DNA from: Aliitabrizicola sp031425325
Lineage (GTDB): Bacteria; Pseudomonadota; Alphaproteobacteria; Rhodobacterales; Rhodobacteraceae
DNA: 21,334 nucleotides
Direction: 5' to 3'
Assembly: GCA_031425325.1 (NCBI GenBank)
Contig: JANPJD010000003.1
Location: 1 to 21,334, forward strand
Under the pieces are notes generated by a model that ran no database searches, was not told the DNA's origin, and saw only the letters and a program-made list of their open reading frames with translations. Positions within the stretch are counted from its first letter, which is position 1, and the number at the start of each line of letters is the position of its first letter. The translations under genes and the position numbers were made by a program. Shown here piece after piece: positions 7,715-15,592 of this stretch.

Positions 7715-8073
7715 GCCGGGCCGAGATCGCGGACCAGCGCCACAATCTCGGCATTGGAGAAGGGCTTGGAGAGAAAGCGGTTGGCCCCCAGCCGCTCGGC
7801 CTCGGCCCGGTCGCGGCCCTTGGCGGTCAGCATCAGGACCGGCAGGGCGACAGTCGCGGCGGCGGCGCGCAACGCGGCGAGGATCTCGAACCCGCTGCGC
7901 CCGGGCAGCATGACGTCAAGGATCAGGACATCGGGCCGCAACCGGGCGATCTCGGCCTCTGCGGTCACGCCGTCGCCTAGCGCCGTCACCTCCCACCCGT
8001 CGCGGGTCAGCAGGAAGCGGATCGCCTCGACGATGTTGGGCTCGTCCTCGATCACCAGAACATGCCTTGTCAT
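7711..8073 (-). CDS. Single-domain (REC-only) response regulator
   Basis: A 120-residue receiver domain with no output domain. It has the acidic pair Glu9-Asp10, phospho-acceptor Asp53 (LILDVMLPG), Thr83 (LMLTAKG) and Lys103 (FLSKPF), so it should be phosphorylatable. The ATG at 8073 has GGGGAGGG upstream. It shares a 4-nt overlap with the small membrane protein gene, and the SLC5-kinase follows. It differs from CbrB and CrbR, which carry DNA-binding domains: this protein must act through protein contacts, as a phosphate sink, or in a relay. The XRE regulator encoded 56 bp upstream is a candidate output partner, but that is only positional inference. Confidence 0.93.
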   Translation of the reverse strand: MTRHVLVIEDEPNIVEAIRFLLTRDGWEVTALGDGVTAEAEIARLRPDVLILDVMLPGRSGFEILAALRAAAATVALPVLMLTAKGRDRAEAERLGANRFLSKPFSNAEIVALVRDLGPA

Positions 8074-8129
8074 CGGCCCCAGGCCCTCCCCTGCCCTTCG
8101 CCCGTCCGGCCGCAACCCGGATGGTCTAG

Positions 8130-9449
8130 CTATCGGGATCGGAGGACCGTCTGTCCAGCCGCTCGTGCAGCCTCGTCCGGTTCGCTCAGGATCGAGGGCT
8201 CGCGCCGTGCGGGGCAACCGGGGACCGGGCAGATCCGACAACTGGCCCCGACCGGGCGCGCAGACCCCGCCGCCTGATCCAGCGGCAGGATCAGCATCGC
8301 GGCCTCGACCACCTGCGGGCCACCGAAGCCCGAGGGATGGTGCGGCTCGCAGAAGGCGAGCGTCCGAACCCGTCGCACAGATCGTCCTCGCATCTCGACC
8401 ACCTCCTCGACGGGGGTCATCGGACGCCCCAAGGCGGTGAACAGCGGCCAGAGCGCACAGGCCGAGCCATAGCGCGGCACCGGAAAATCGGGCACGGGGC
8501 GGCGGAACAGGATCGCCCCCGAGGCATCGCAGACGACAAGCCCGAAGCCCCGTCGCGGCAGAAGGGCAAGTCTGCGGAACACCGGCAGGACGCCGCAGCC
8601 GAAGCGGCGCGCCAGCCGCACCGGATCGACGCCGTCCTCGTCCACAGCAAGGTCCAGCGCGGCCAGCGGCAACAGGGCCGCATCGCGCAGCGCGCGGGCA
8701 AGCCACGCGCCCGCGAGCGTGCGCCCGGCCTCGGTCGCAAGACCGGCCACCTCGGCCTGAAGCACCTCGGGCGCGTCGTCGAGTTCGGGTAGGCTCCAGT
8801 CGCGCGCCTCGAGCCAGCCGTCGAGTTCGTCAAGCGCCGTGCCGCTGCCCCCTGCGTCGCCCCGGTCCGTGGCGTCGAGATAGGCGACGAGTGCTTCGGC
8901 CCCGATCACCAGCCGCTCGGCATCGTCGTGCAGGTTTGCGTGAAAGCGCGCCCGCCATTCCGGCGGCACCTCGTCGCCATCCGCAAGGATGGCCGCGGTC
9001 GAGCGCACGGCGCTGATGACCGAGATCACCTCGTGCAGCGTCGCCGAGAGGTGCGGGTCATGCGCCATGCGGTCAGAAAGCGCCTCGACGGTCCGCTCGA
9101 GCCGCCCGATGCGGCGATGCTGCGCCGCCACCAGCCCTGCCCAGCCGGGGAAGCGCCCCACGAAATCCTCGACCCGGTCGACCTCGGCCCCGCCGTCGGG
9201 TCTCTCGGCCGCTTCGCGCAGGTCGGCGACCAGAAGCCCCTCGGCCCCTTCGGCCAGCACCCCGACCTCGGTCCGCAGCGCAGTTGCCAGACGGCTCAGG
9301 ACATCCGGGCCGACGCGGCGGCGATTGTGCTCGATCAGGTTGAGATACGAGGCCGAGATGCCCGCCGCCTCGGCGACCTCGCTCTGGCGCAGGCCCAGCA
9401 CCAGACGGCGGTCCCGCACGCGGCTGCCGGTCAGGGCGGGAATGGCCAT
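8130..9449 (-). CDS. XRE-family short-chain fatty acyl-CoA regulator (ScfR/RamB-PccR type)
   Basis: A 439-residue regulator. Residues about 5-62 are a Cro/C1 helix-turn-helix (TGSRVRDRRLVLGLRQSEVA, then ISASYLNLIEHNRR). The long C-terminal region includes the DUF2083-type domain with YGSACALWPLF and FCEPHHP, and a cysteine cluster CRICPVPGCPARRE (Cys404, 407, 412). This layout is that of the ScfR family, which includes RamB, PccR and MccR, regulators that sense acyl-CoA intermediates of acetate or propionate metabolism. The ATG at 9449 matches the family N-terminus; an upstream in-frame start exists but adds unlike sequence. It is first in a likely four-gene unit ending with the SLC5-kinase. 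The target genes and the acyl-CoA are unknown. Confidence 0.88.
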   Translation of the reverse strand: MAIPALTGSRVRDRRLVLGLRQSEVAEAAGISASYLNLIEHNRRRVGPDVLSRLATALRTEVGVLAEGAEGLLVADLREAAERPDGGAEVDRVEDFVGRFPGWAGLVAAQHRRIGRLERTVEALSDRMAHDPHLSATLHEVISVISAVRSTAAILADGDEVPPEWRARFHANLHDDAERLVIGAEALVAYLDATDRGDAGGSGTALDELDGWLEARDWSLPELDDAPEVLQAEVAGLATEAGRTLAGAWLARALRDAALLPLAALDLAVDEDGVDPVRLARRFGCGVLPVFRRLALLPRRGFGLVVCDASGAILFRRPVPDFPVPRYGSACALWPLFTALGRPMTPVEEVVEMRGRSVRRVRTLAFCEPHHPSGFGGPQVVEAAMLILPLDQAAGSARPVGASCRICPVPGCPARREPSILSEPDEAARAAGQTVLRSR

Positions 9450-9506
9450 GGGCACGACCCTCCGGGGGGCTACGGCGGCGGGGCTGAAGCCGCCCGCAAG
9501 AAAGGT

Positions 9507-9535
9507 CGGGCGCGCCACCTTTCGGCGCGCGCCCG
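9507..9535 (-). terminator. Probable terminator after the pyrimidine/ABC operon
   Basis: CGGGCGCGC (9507-9515) and GCGCGCCCG (9527-9535) form a 9-bp GC-only stem with an 11-base loop, 22 bases after the TAA of the binding-protein gene. On the minus strand the stem is followed by ACCTTTCTT, a broken T-rich tail. An alternative 7-bp pairing (9510-9516 with 9524-9530) is possible. The site also lies just upstream of the XRE regulator gene, so it separates the two units. Confidence 0.55.
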
Positions 9536-9557
9536 TGTCGTCGGCAAAGGCGGTCGT

Positions 9558-10541
9558 TTACTGAAGCGCCTTGTCCGTGATGACGCTTGTCCAGGCACCT
9601 TCCGGCGTCTTGGTGATGACCGGGTCCGATCCGCCCGCCATCAGCGTCGCCACCGTCCGCTCGGCGGCCGCAACATCGAGAGCGCCGTTCGATCCGGCCG
9701 TCAGCTTTGCCACCTCGCCCATCATCCGCTTCTGATGCGCCTCGGTCTGCGCACCCGTCTCGTCATTCTCGAGCACGATCATCGCAGCTTCGTCGGGGTT
9801 CGCCTCGGCGTCCTTCCAGCCCTTCATCGAGGCGCGCACGAAGCGCACCATCTTGTCCTCGAAGGCGGGGTCGGCGAGGTTCTCTTCCAGGACGTAAAGC
9901 CCGTCCTCGAGGGTGGCCACGCCCTGATCCTCATACTTGAAGGTCACGAGCTGGTCTGGCGTGATACCCGCGTCGATCACCTGCCAGTATTCGTTGTAGG
10001 TCATGGTCGACACGCAGGCCGCCTGTTTTTGCAGCAGAGGATCGACGTTGAAGCCCTGCTTGACCACGGTGACGCCGCCCGGCGAGCCATCGGTCGCAAG
10101 GCCAAGCGTGCTCATCCACGACAGAAACGGGTACTCGTTCCCGAAGAACCAGACGCCCAGCGTCTTGTCCGCAAAGTCGGCCGGGGTGGCGACGCCGCTT
10201 TCCTTCAGGCAGGTCAGCATGAGGCCCGACGAGGTGAAGGGCTGCGCGATGTTGACCAGTGGCAGGCCCTTCTCGCGCGCGGCGAGGGCGGCGGGCATCC
10301 ATTCGACGACGACATCGGCACCGCCCCCTGCCAGCACCTGGGTCGGCGCGATGTCCGGCCCGCCCGGCAGGATCGTGACGTCGAGGTTTTCCTCGTCGTA
10401 ATAGCCCTTTGCCTCGGCCACGTAATAGCCCGCAAACTGGGCCTGCGTGACCCATTTTAGTTGCAGCGTCACGGCGTCCTGCGCCTGCGCGCCGGTCGCG
10501 GCCAGGGTCGCGAACAGCGCTCCCGTCACCAGTCTTTTCAT
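9558..10541 (-). CDS. ABC transporter substrate-binding protein, NMT1/THI5-like
   Basis: A 327-residue periplasmic binding protein. A signal peptide of about 20 residues (MKRLVTGALF, cleavage at AQA) precedes LQLKWVTQAQFAGYYVAEAKG and GGPDIAPTQVLAGGGADVVV, the hallmark strands of the NMT1/THI5-like family (ThiY, SsuA, TauA relatives). ThiY-type members bind pyrimidines, and the operon encodes dihydropyrimidinase and a carbamoyl-amidohydrolase, so a pyrimidine, dihydropyrimidine or hydantoin ligand is likely; that is inference. The ATG at 10541 has GGAGG at ideal spacing. It is the last gene of the operon, 42 bp after the second permease, and is followed by a probable terminator. Confidence 0.92.
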   Translation of the reverse strand: MKRLVTGALFATLAATGAQAQDAVTLQLKWVTQAQFAGYYVAEAKGYYDEENLDVTILPGGPDIAPTQVLAGGGADVVVEWMPAALAAREKGLPLVNIAQPFTSSGLMLTCLKESGVATPADFADKTLGVWFFGNEYPFLSWMSTLGLATDGSPGGVTVVKQGFNVDPLLQKQAACVSTMTYNEYWQVIDAGITPDQLVTFKYEDQGVATLEDGLYVLEENLADPAFEDKMVRFVRASMKGWKDAEANPDEAAMIVLENDETGAQTEAHQKRMMGEVAKLTAGSNGALDVAAAERTVATLMAGGSDPVITKTPEGAWTSVITDKALQ

Positions 10542-10583
10542 CCTTCGACCTCCATGTTGCGGGCCGTTCGGGCGGCCCTTTCG

Positions 10584-11429
10584 TTACCCGCGTTGCGACG
10601 GATGCCAGAAGGTCATCCGCCGTTCGATCAGTGCAATGCAGCCATAGAAGGCCGATCCCGCCAGTGCCGCAACCGCTATTTCCGCCCAGACCATGTCGAG
10701 CGCCAGACGCCCCACCTCGGTCGAGATGCGAAAGCCCATGCCCACCGTTGGACTGCCGAAAAATTCGGCGACGATGGCCCCGATGAGCGCGAGCGTCGTT
10801 GCGATCTTGAGGCCGTTGAACACGAAGGGCAGCGCCGCAGGCACTCGCAGCTTCCAGAGCGACTGCCAGTGGCTCGCCCCCCAGGTCGCCATCAGGTCGC
10901 GCTGCATGGGCTCCGCCGCCTGAAGCCCCGCGACCGCATTCACGAGGACAGGGAAGTAGACCATCACCACAACCACGGCGGCCTTCGACTGCCAATCGAA
11001 GCCAAACCACATCACCAGGATCGGCGCGATCCCCACGACGGGCAGCGCCGCCATGAAGCTGCCGACCGGCAAAAGGCCCGCCTTGAGGAAAGCCGAGCGG
11101 TCGATCAGCACGGCCGTGAGCAGCGCCGCGCCGCAGCCGATCGCATAGCCACTGAGCGCACCCTTGACGAAGGTCTGCACGAAGTCGGCCCAGAGGATGT
11201 CGGTGCTGCTGGCGATGCGCGCGGCGATGGCCGAAGGCGGCGGCAGGATCACGGCGGGCACGCCGAGACCGCGCACCAACCCCTCCCAGATCACCAGAAG
11301 CGTGATCCCGAACAGTGCGGGCACCACCAACCGCCCCGCCCGGTGCGCCATCAGCCCCGAAGCCGCGAGCCGGATGTTGACGGCCCAGGCCGCCGCCCAG
11401 AAGACCATCGTGCCGACCACCCAGGTCAT
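10584..11429 (-). CDS. ABC transporter permease (NitT/TauT type), second subunit
   Basis: A 281-residue inner-membrane permease of the BPD_transp_1 family. An extra N-terminal helix (about 1-20) precedes the usual helices; ILPPPSAI (about 61-68) and the EAA-type cytoplasmic loop (WGASHWQSLWKLRVPAALPF), which docks on the ATPase, are both visible. The start ATG overlaps the stop of the first permease by 4 nt (ATGA), so the two are made together and presumably form a heterodimer. It serves the same importer as the adjacent ATPase and NMT1-like binding protein. The substrate is inferred only from the operon. Confidence 0.93.
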   Translation of the reverse strand: MTWVVGTMVFWAAAWAVNIRLAASGLMAHRAGRLVVPALFGITLLVIWEGLVRGLGVPAVILPPPSAIAARIASSTDILWADFVQTFVKGALSGYAIGCGAALLTAVLIDRSAFLKAGLLPVGSFMAALPVVGIAPILVMWFGFDWQSKAAVVVVMVYFPVLVNAVAGLQAAEPMQRDLMATWGASHWQSLWKLRVPAALPFVFNGLKIATTLALIGAIVAEFFGSPTVGMGFRISTEVGRLALDMVWAEIAVAALAGSAFYGCIALIERRMTFWHPSQRG

Positions 11430-12289
11430 GCGCGAAGCCCCATGCGGCGCAGCGTCGCCCGCTCGACCGCGCCCACGATGGCGACAAGCCCCGCCGCCAG
11501 CCCCGCCGCCATGAAGAGTGCCGCCCAGATCTGCACCGTCTGCCCGTAATAGCTGCCCGACAGAAGCCGCGCGCCAAGCCCTGCTACCGCCCCCGTCGGC
11601 ATCTCGCCCACGATGGCCCCGACCAGCGAGGCCGCGATGCCGACCTTGAGCGAGGCGAAGAGGTAGGGCATTGACGCGGGCCAGCGCAGCTTGCCAAGCA
11701 CCTGCCCCGCCGATGCGCCATAGGTCCGCAAGAGGTCGATCTGCATCGCGTCGGGGCTGCGAAGGCCCTTCACCATGCCCACCACGACCGGAAAGAACGA
11801 GAGGTAGGCCGAGATGATCGCCTTCGGCACCAGCCCCTGCACCCCTACCGAGTTCAGGACCACGATGATCATCGGAGCGATGGCAAGGATCGGGATCGTC
11901 TGGCTCGCGATCGCCCAGGGCATGACCGACAGGTCCATCGCCCGGTTGTGGACGATGCCGACTGCCAGCAGGATGCCCATGCCGGTGCCGATGGCAAAGC
12001 CGAGCAGCGTCGCCGAGAGCGTGATCCAGCCGTGATAGACGAGGCTTCGCCGCGAAGTGACCGCCTGCCCCGCGACCCCCTTCCAGACCTCTGCCGCGAC
12101 CTGATGCGGCGCCGGCAGGACCGGGCGCTCCTGCGCCATTGTCTGCGGCACGATCTGGGCAAGCGTCACCGTCGTGCCCGAACGCGCCGCCTGGTCGCGC
12201 ACCCAGGGCGCGTTCATCCACACGGTCGCCCCATACCAGAGCGCCACGATCACCCCGAGAACGGCGAGTACGGGGGCCGCGCGCCTCAT
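11426..12289 (-). CDS. ABC transporter permease (NitT/TauT type), first subunit
   Basis: A 287-residue permease. After a first helix at about residues 4-24 there is a long periplasmic segment (about 25-85) with PVLPAPHQVAAEVW, then the transmembrane core and the EAA loop YGASAGQVLGKLRWPASMP. The family is that of RutG-unrelated, SsuC/TauC/ThiX-like permeases. ATGA overlaps join it to the SMR-like gene before it and the second permease after it. Two different permeases, one ATPase and one binding protein make a complete importer. Confidence 0.93.
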   Translation of the reverse strand: MRRAAPVLAVLGVIVALWYGATVWMNAPWVRDQAARSGTTVTLAQIVPQTMAQERPVLPAPHQVAAEVWKGVAGQAVTSRRSLVYHGWITLSATLLGFAIGTGMGILLAVGIVHNRAMDLSVMPWAIASQTIPILAIAPMIIVVLNSVGVQGLVPKAIISAYLSFFPVVVGMVKGLRSPDAMQIDLLRTYGASAGQVLGKLRWPASMPYLFASLKVGIAASLVGAIVGEMPTGAVAGLGARLLSGSYYGQTVQIWAALFMAAGLAAGLVAIVGAVERATLRRMGLRA

Positions 12290-12621
12290 GCGCCGCTCCG
12301 CTGCGGCCAGACGATCAGCGCGACGGCCAGCACGCCCAAGGCGATGCCCGACCATTGCAGCAGTGTCGGCCGCTCGCCGAACAGCGCGACCGCGACCGCC
12401 GTCGCGAGCACCAGTTGCAGCACCGCCGAGACCGAGATCGCGACGGCCATCCCGCTTTCGCGCATCAGGCGGACCATCATCAGGTTGCCGACCGAATAGA
12501 GCACCAGCGCCACCCCAAGCAGCCACAGGCGCGGCTCGGCCACATAGGCCCGCAGGCTGGCCGAAGCGGTCAGGAACACCGCCATCGCCACACCGAGCCA
12601 GACGACGAGCGCGCCGCTCAT
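12286..12621 (-). CDS. SMR/EamA-like four-helix membrane protein
   Basis: A 111-residue protein with four hydrophobic helices (about 4-23, 32-50, 57-81, 86-104). The last two helices, with AISVSAVLQLV, the loop FGERPTLLQW and GIALGVLAVALIVW, match small multidrug resistance and DMT/EamA half-transporters. The essential membrane Glu14 of EmrE aligns by eye with Val15, so it is probably not a proton-coupled drug exporter. The ATG at 12621 is preferred; an in-frame GTG at 12639 would add six residues. It lies between the ATPase gene (24 bp upstream) and the first permease (ATGA overlap), so it is fully part of the operon. It could be an accessory subunit or an exporter of a pathway product. Confidence 0.82.
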   Translation of the reverse strand: MSGALVVWLGVAMAVFLTASASLRAYVAEPRLWLLGVALVLYSVGNLMMVRLMRESGMAVAISVSAVLQLVLATAVAVALFGERPTLLQWSGIALGVLAVALIVWPQRSGA

Positions 12622-12645
12622 GCCGCGACCCGGTTGCACGCAGGC

Positions 12646-13440
12646 TCAGACCTCATAGGAATGCCCCGCCCGCAGCCCCTCGCGCACGCGGTGCGAGATG
12701 GCGAGAAACTCCGGCGTGTCGCGGATGTCGAGGGGGCGCTCGCGCGGCAGGGGGCTGTCGATCACGTCGGTGATGCGGCCCGGTCGCGGGCTCATCACCA
12801 CGATCCGGGTCGAGAGGTAGACCGCCTCGGGGATCGAGTGCGTGACGAAGAGCGTGGTCTTGCCGGTGGCGGCCCAGAGCTTGAGCAACTCCTCGTTCAG
12901 CCGGTCGCGCACGATCTCGTCGAGCGCGCCGAAAGGCTCGTCCATCAGAAGGATGTCCGCGTCGAAGGCCAGCGCGCGCGCAATGCTGGCGCGCTGCTGC
13001 ATGCCGCCCGAAAGCTGCCAGGGAAACTTGCCCGCGAAGCCCGACAGCTCTACCAGGTCCAGCACTTTTCGAACACGCGCGTCCTGTTTGTCGCGCGAAA
13101 AGCCCATGATCTCGAGCGGAAGTTTCACGTTTCCCGCAATCGTCCGCCAGGGATAGAGGCCCGCCGCCTGGAACACATAGCCATAGGCCCGCGCGCGGCG
13201 CGCGGCATCAGGTGCCATGCCGTTGACCGTCAGCGTCCCTTCGGTCGGGCTTTCCAGCGCGGCCACCGCCCGCAGAAACGTTGTCTTGCCGCAACCAGAC
13301 GGCCCGATGAAGCTGACAAACTCGCCCTTGGCGATGGATAGCGACACGTCCTTCAGGGCGTGGACCGGGCCGTCATTGGTGGCGAAGGTCAGACCAACAT
13401 TGCGGGCCTCGATCACGGGAAGCGCGAGAGCGTCTTTCAA
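12646..13440 (-). CDS. ABC transporter ATP-binding protein (NitT/TauT type)
   Basis: A 264-residue ATPase with Walker A GPSGCGKTT (46-54), Q-loop Gln92, signature LSGGMQQR (144-151), Walker B ILLMDEP with Asp168-Glu169, and switch His202. It belongs to the SsuB/TauB/ThiZ group that powers NMT1-like importers. The start is a TTG at 13440 overlapping the SDR stop (TTGA) with GGAG about 10 bases before it; an internal GTG at 13416 is the alternative and would still keep all motifs. It energises the two permeases encoded downstream. Confidence 0.95.
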   Translation of the reverse strand: MKDALALPVIEARNVGLTFATNDGPVHALKDVSLSIAKGEFVSFIGPSGCGKTTFLRAVAALESPTEGTLTVNGMAPDAARRARAYGYVFQAAGLYPWRTIAGNVKLPLEIMGFSRDKQDARVRKVLDLVELSGFAGKFPWQLSGGMQQRASIARALAFDADILLMDEPFGALDEIVRDRLNEELLKLWAATGKTTLFVTHSIPEAVYLSTRIVVMSPRPGRITDVIDSPLPRERPLDIRDTPEFLAISHRVREGLRAGHSYEV

Positions 13441-14144
13441 CTCACGCTCCGCATCAAGCCGCCATCGACCCGCAGGCTTTGCCCGGTGATATAGCCCGCG
13501 CCCTCCGAGGCGAGGAACACCACCGTTGCCGCGATCTCGGCCTCGGTCCCGTAGCGCTTCATCGGCACGCTGGCAGCCCGCGCCTCGGTGCCCGGCAGGC
13601 TGTCGATCCAGCCGGGAAGCACGTTGTTCATGCGAATGTTGGCGCCCGCCTGGCTGTCGGCGTAAAGCTTGGTGAAGGCCGCAAGTCCGGCGCGGGCGAC
13701 GGCGGATGTGGGAAACATCTCAGACGGTTCGGCGACCCAGGCGGTCGAGATGTTGACGATCGCGCCGCCGCCCTGCGCCGCCATGATCGGCGTCACCAGA
13801 CGCGCGGCCCGCACGACATTCAGGAAATAGACCTCGAACCCCTCGTGCCAGTCCGCATCGGTGATCTCGAGCAGCGGCGCGCGCGGCCCGTGGCCCGCGC
13901 TGTTGACCAGCACGTCGATCCGGCCCCAGCGCCCCATCGCCGCGTCGACCAAGCGTTGCAGGTCCTGCACCGAGCGGTTCGACCCCGTCACGCCCACGCC
14001 GCCCAATTCGAGGCCCAGCGCCTCTCCCTTGCCCGACGAGGACAAAACGCCGATAGCATAACCCGCGGCTGCAAGGGCGCGGGCCGAGGCGGCCCCCATG
14101 CCGCTGCCGCCGCCTGCGATCAGGGCGACTTTCTGCACGCTCAC
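13437..14144 (-). CDS. SDR-family protein with altered catalytic residues
   Basis: A 235-residue Rossmann-fold protein of the classical SDR type. The nucleotide loop AGGGSGMG (10-17), NSAG (81-84), conserved Asn109 and PGWIDSLP are present. Aligned without gaps to E. coli FabG, the catalytic Ser, Tyr and Lys positions are Thr134, Ser147 and Arg151 (segment PTSAVARAGL), so the usual Tyr-Lys proton relay is missing. I recall similar PTS..RAGL SDRs in other alphaproteobacterial genomes, which would make this a subfamily trait, not decay; that needs a search. The start is GTG at 14144, overlapping the dihydropyrimidinase stop (GTGA). Its place between dihydropyrimidinase and the transporter suggests a role with pathway intermediates, but no substrate can be named. 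Confidence 0.87.
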   Translation of the reverse strand: MSVQKVALIAGGGSGMGAASARALAAAGYAIGVLSSSGKGEALGLELGGVGVTGSNRSVQDLQRLVDAAMGRWGRIDVLVNSAGHGPRAPLLEITDADWHEGFEVYFLNVVRAARLVTPIMAAQGGGAIVNISTAWVAEPSEMFPTSAVARAGLAAFTKLYADSQAGANIRMNNVLPGWIDSLPGTEARAASVPMKRYGTEAEIAATVVFLASEGAGYITGQSLRVDGGLMRSVS

Positions 14145-15592
14145 ACCCCGCTCGCCGGAATGCCGGTCCGCACGACCGGGCGCGGCGCGGTCAGGTCTTT
14201 CCACGCGCTGAGCGCGCGGTTCACTGCGGGCCGCGCTTCGCGGGCGACAAACTGGCCGTGGCCCTCGCGCGTCCTCACTTCGCCGTCATGGATCGCGACA
14301 TGGCCGCGCGTCAGGGTGAAGCGCGGCAGCCCCGTCACCTCGTGCCCCTCGAAGACGTTGTAATCGATCGCCGACTGCTGCGCCGAGGCCGTGATGGTCT
14401 TGGACTTCTCGGGGTCCCAGACGACAAGATCGGCATCCGCGCCGACCAGCACCGCACCCTTTTTCGGGTAGCAGTTCAGGATCTTGGCGATGTTTGTTGA
14501 GGTGATCGCCACGAACTCGTTCGGCGTCAGCCGCCCGGTGCGGACCCCGTGCGTCCAGAGCATTGGCAAGCGATCCTCAAGCCCCCCGGTGCCGTTCGGG
14601 ATCTTGGTGAAATCCCCAAGGCCGAAGCGCTTCTGCTTGGTCGTGAAGGCGCAGTGGTCGGTTGCCACGACCGACAGCGAGCCCGACTGCAACCCGGCCC
14701 AGAGGCTGTCCTGATGCTTGCGGTCGCGGAAAGGGGGCGACATGACGCGGCGCGCGGCGTGGTCCCAGTCAAGGTGCGCGTACTCGCTTTCGTCGAGCGT
14801 CAGGTGTTGGATCAGCGGCTCGCCGTACACACGCTTTCCGGCCGCGCGCGCCCGGCGGATCGCCTCATGCGCCTCTTCGCAAGAGGTATGCACCACATAC
14901 AAAGGCACGCCCGCCATGTCCGCGATCATAATGGCGCGGTTCGTGGCCTCGCCCTCGACCTGGGGCGGGCGCGAATAGGCATGCGCCTCGGGGCCGGTAT
15001 TGCCCTCGGCCATCAGCTTGGCCTGCAACTCGGCCACGACATCGCCGTTCTCGGCATGAACCATGGCGAGCGCGCCGAGGTCGCCGCAGCGGCGGAACGA
15101 GGCGAAGAGCTCGTCGTCGTTCACCATCAGCGCGCCCTTGTAGGCCATGAAGTGCTTGAAACTGGTGATCCCGGCATCGACCGAGGCCTGCATGTTGTCC
15201 CAGACCTGCTGCCCCCACCAGGTAATCGCCATGTGGTAGGAATAGTCGCAGTTGGCGCGGCCCGACTTGTTGTGCCACATCGCTGCGGCATCCATCAGGC
15301 CCTGCCCCTGCCCCGGCAGCACGAAGTCGACGACCATCGTCGTGCCGCCCGCCAGCGCGGCCCGCGTGCCGCTTTCGAAATCGTCCGCCGAATAGGTGCC
15401 CATGAACGGCATCTCGAGATGCGTGTGCGGGTCGATCCCGCCCGGCATCACGTAGCAGCCCGTGGCGTCAAGCATCTCGTCGCCGACGAGGTTGCGCCCG
15501 ATATGGGTAATGCGCCCGCCCTCGATCAGGACATCGGCCTCGTAAGTGAGGTCAGCGGTGACGATGGTGCCGTTCTTGATGACGGTGGTCAT
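14141..15592 (-). CDS. hydA: Dihydropyrimidinase / D-hydantoinase
   Basis: A 483-residue cyclic amidohydrolase that opens the ring of dihydrouracil or dihydrothymine (and 5-substituted hydantoins) to N-carbamoyl-beta-amino acids. Metal ligands are His56 and His58 (GGIDPHTH), carboxylated Lys146 (SFKHFMAYK), His179 (VHAENG), His235 (VVHTS) and Asp312 (ATDHCAF); Tyr151 is the catalytic-site tyrosine. The length and the GDFTKIPNGTGGLEDRLP segment are typical. The ATG at 15592 overlaps the upstream gene's stop (ATGA) and the stop overlaps the SDR start (GTGA). With the carbamoyl-amidohydrolase two genes upstream it forms steps two and three of reductive pyrimidine breakdown; the first enzyme (dihydropyrimidine dehydrogenase) is not in the window. 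Confidence 0.95.
   Translation of the reverse strand: MTTVIKNGTIVTADLTYEADVLIEGGRITHIGRNLVGDEMLDATGCYVMPGGIDPHTHLEMPFMGTYSADDFESGTRAALAGGTTMVVDFVLPGQGQGLMDAAAMWHNKSGRANCDYSYHMAITWWGQQVWDNMQASVDAGITSFKHFMAYKGALMVNDDELFASFRRCGDLGALAMVHAENGDVVAELQAKLMAEGNTGPEAHAYSRPPQVEGEATNRAIMIADMAGVPLYVVHTSCEEAHEAIRRARAAGKRVYGEPLIQHLTLDESEYAHLDWDHAARRVMSPPFRDRKHQDSLWAGLQSGSLSVVATDHCAFTTKQKRFGLGDFTKIPNGTGGLEDRLPMLWTHGVRTGRLTPNEFVAITSTNIAKILNCYPKKGAVLVGADADLVVWDPEKSKTITASAQQSAIDYNVFEGHEVTGLPRFTLTRGHVAIHDGEVRTREGHGQFVAREARPAVNRALSAWKDLTAPRPVVRTGIPASGV

Noticed and set aside
8928..10460. Plus-strand open frame of 510 codons spanning two minus-strand genes
   Set aside because: It runs across the XRE regulator and the binding-protein genes and their intergenic terminator, has an unnatural His/Arg-rich composition, and carries no known motif.
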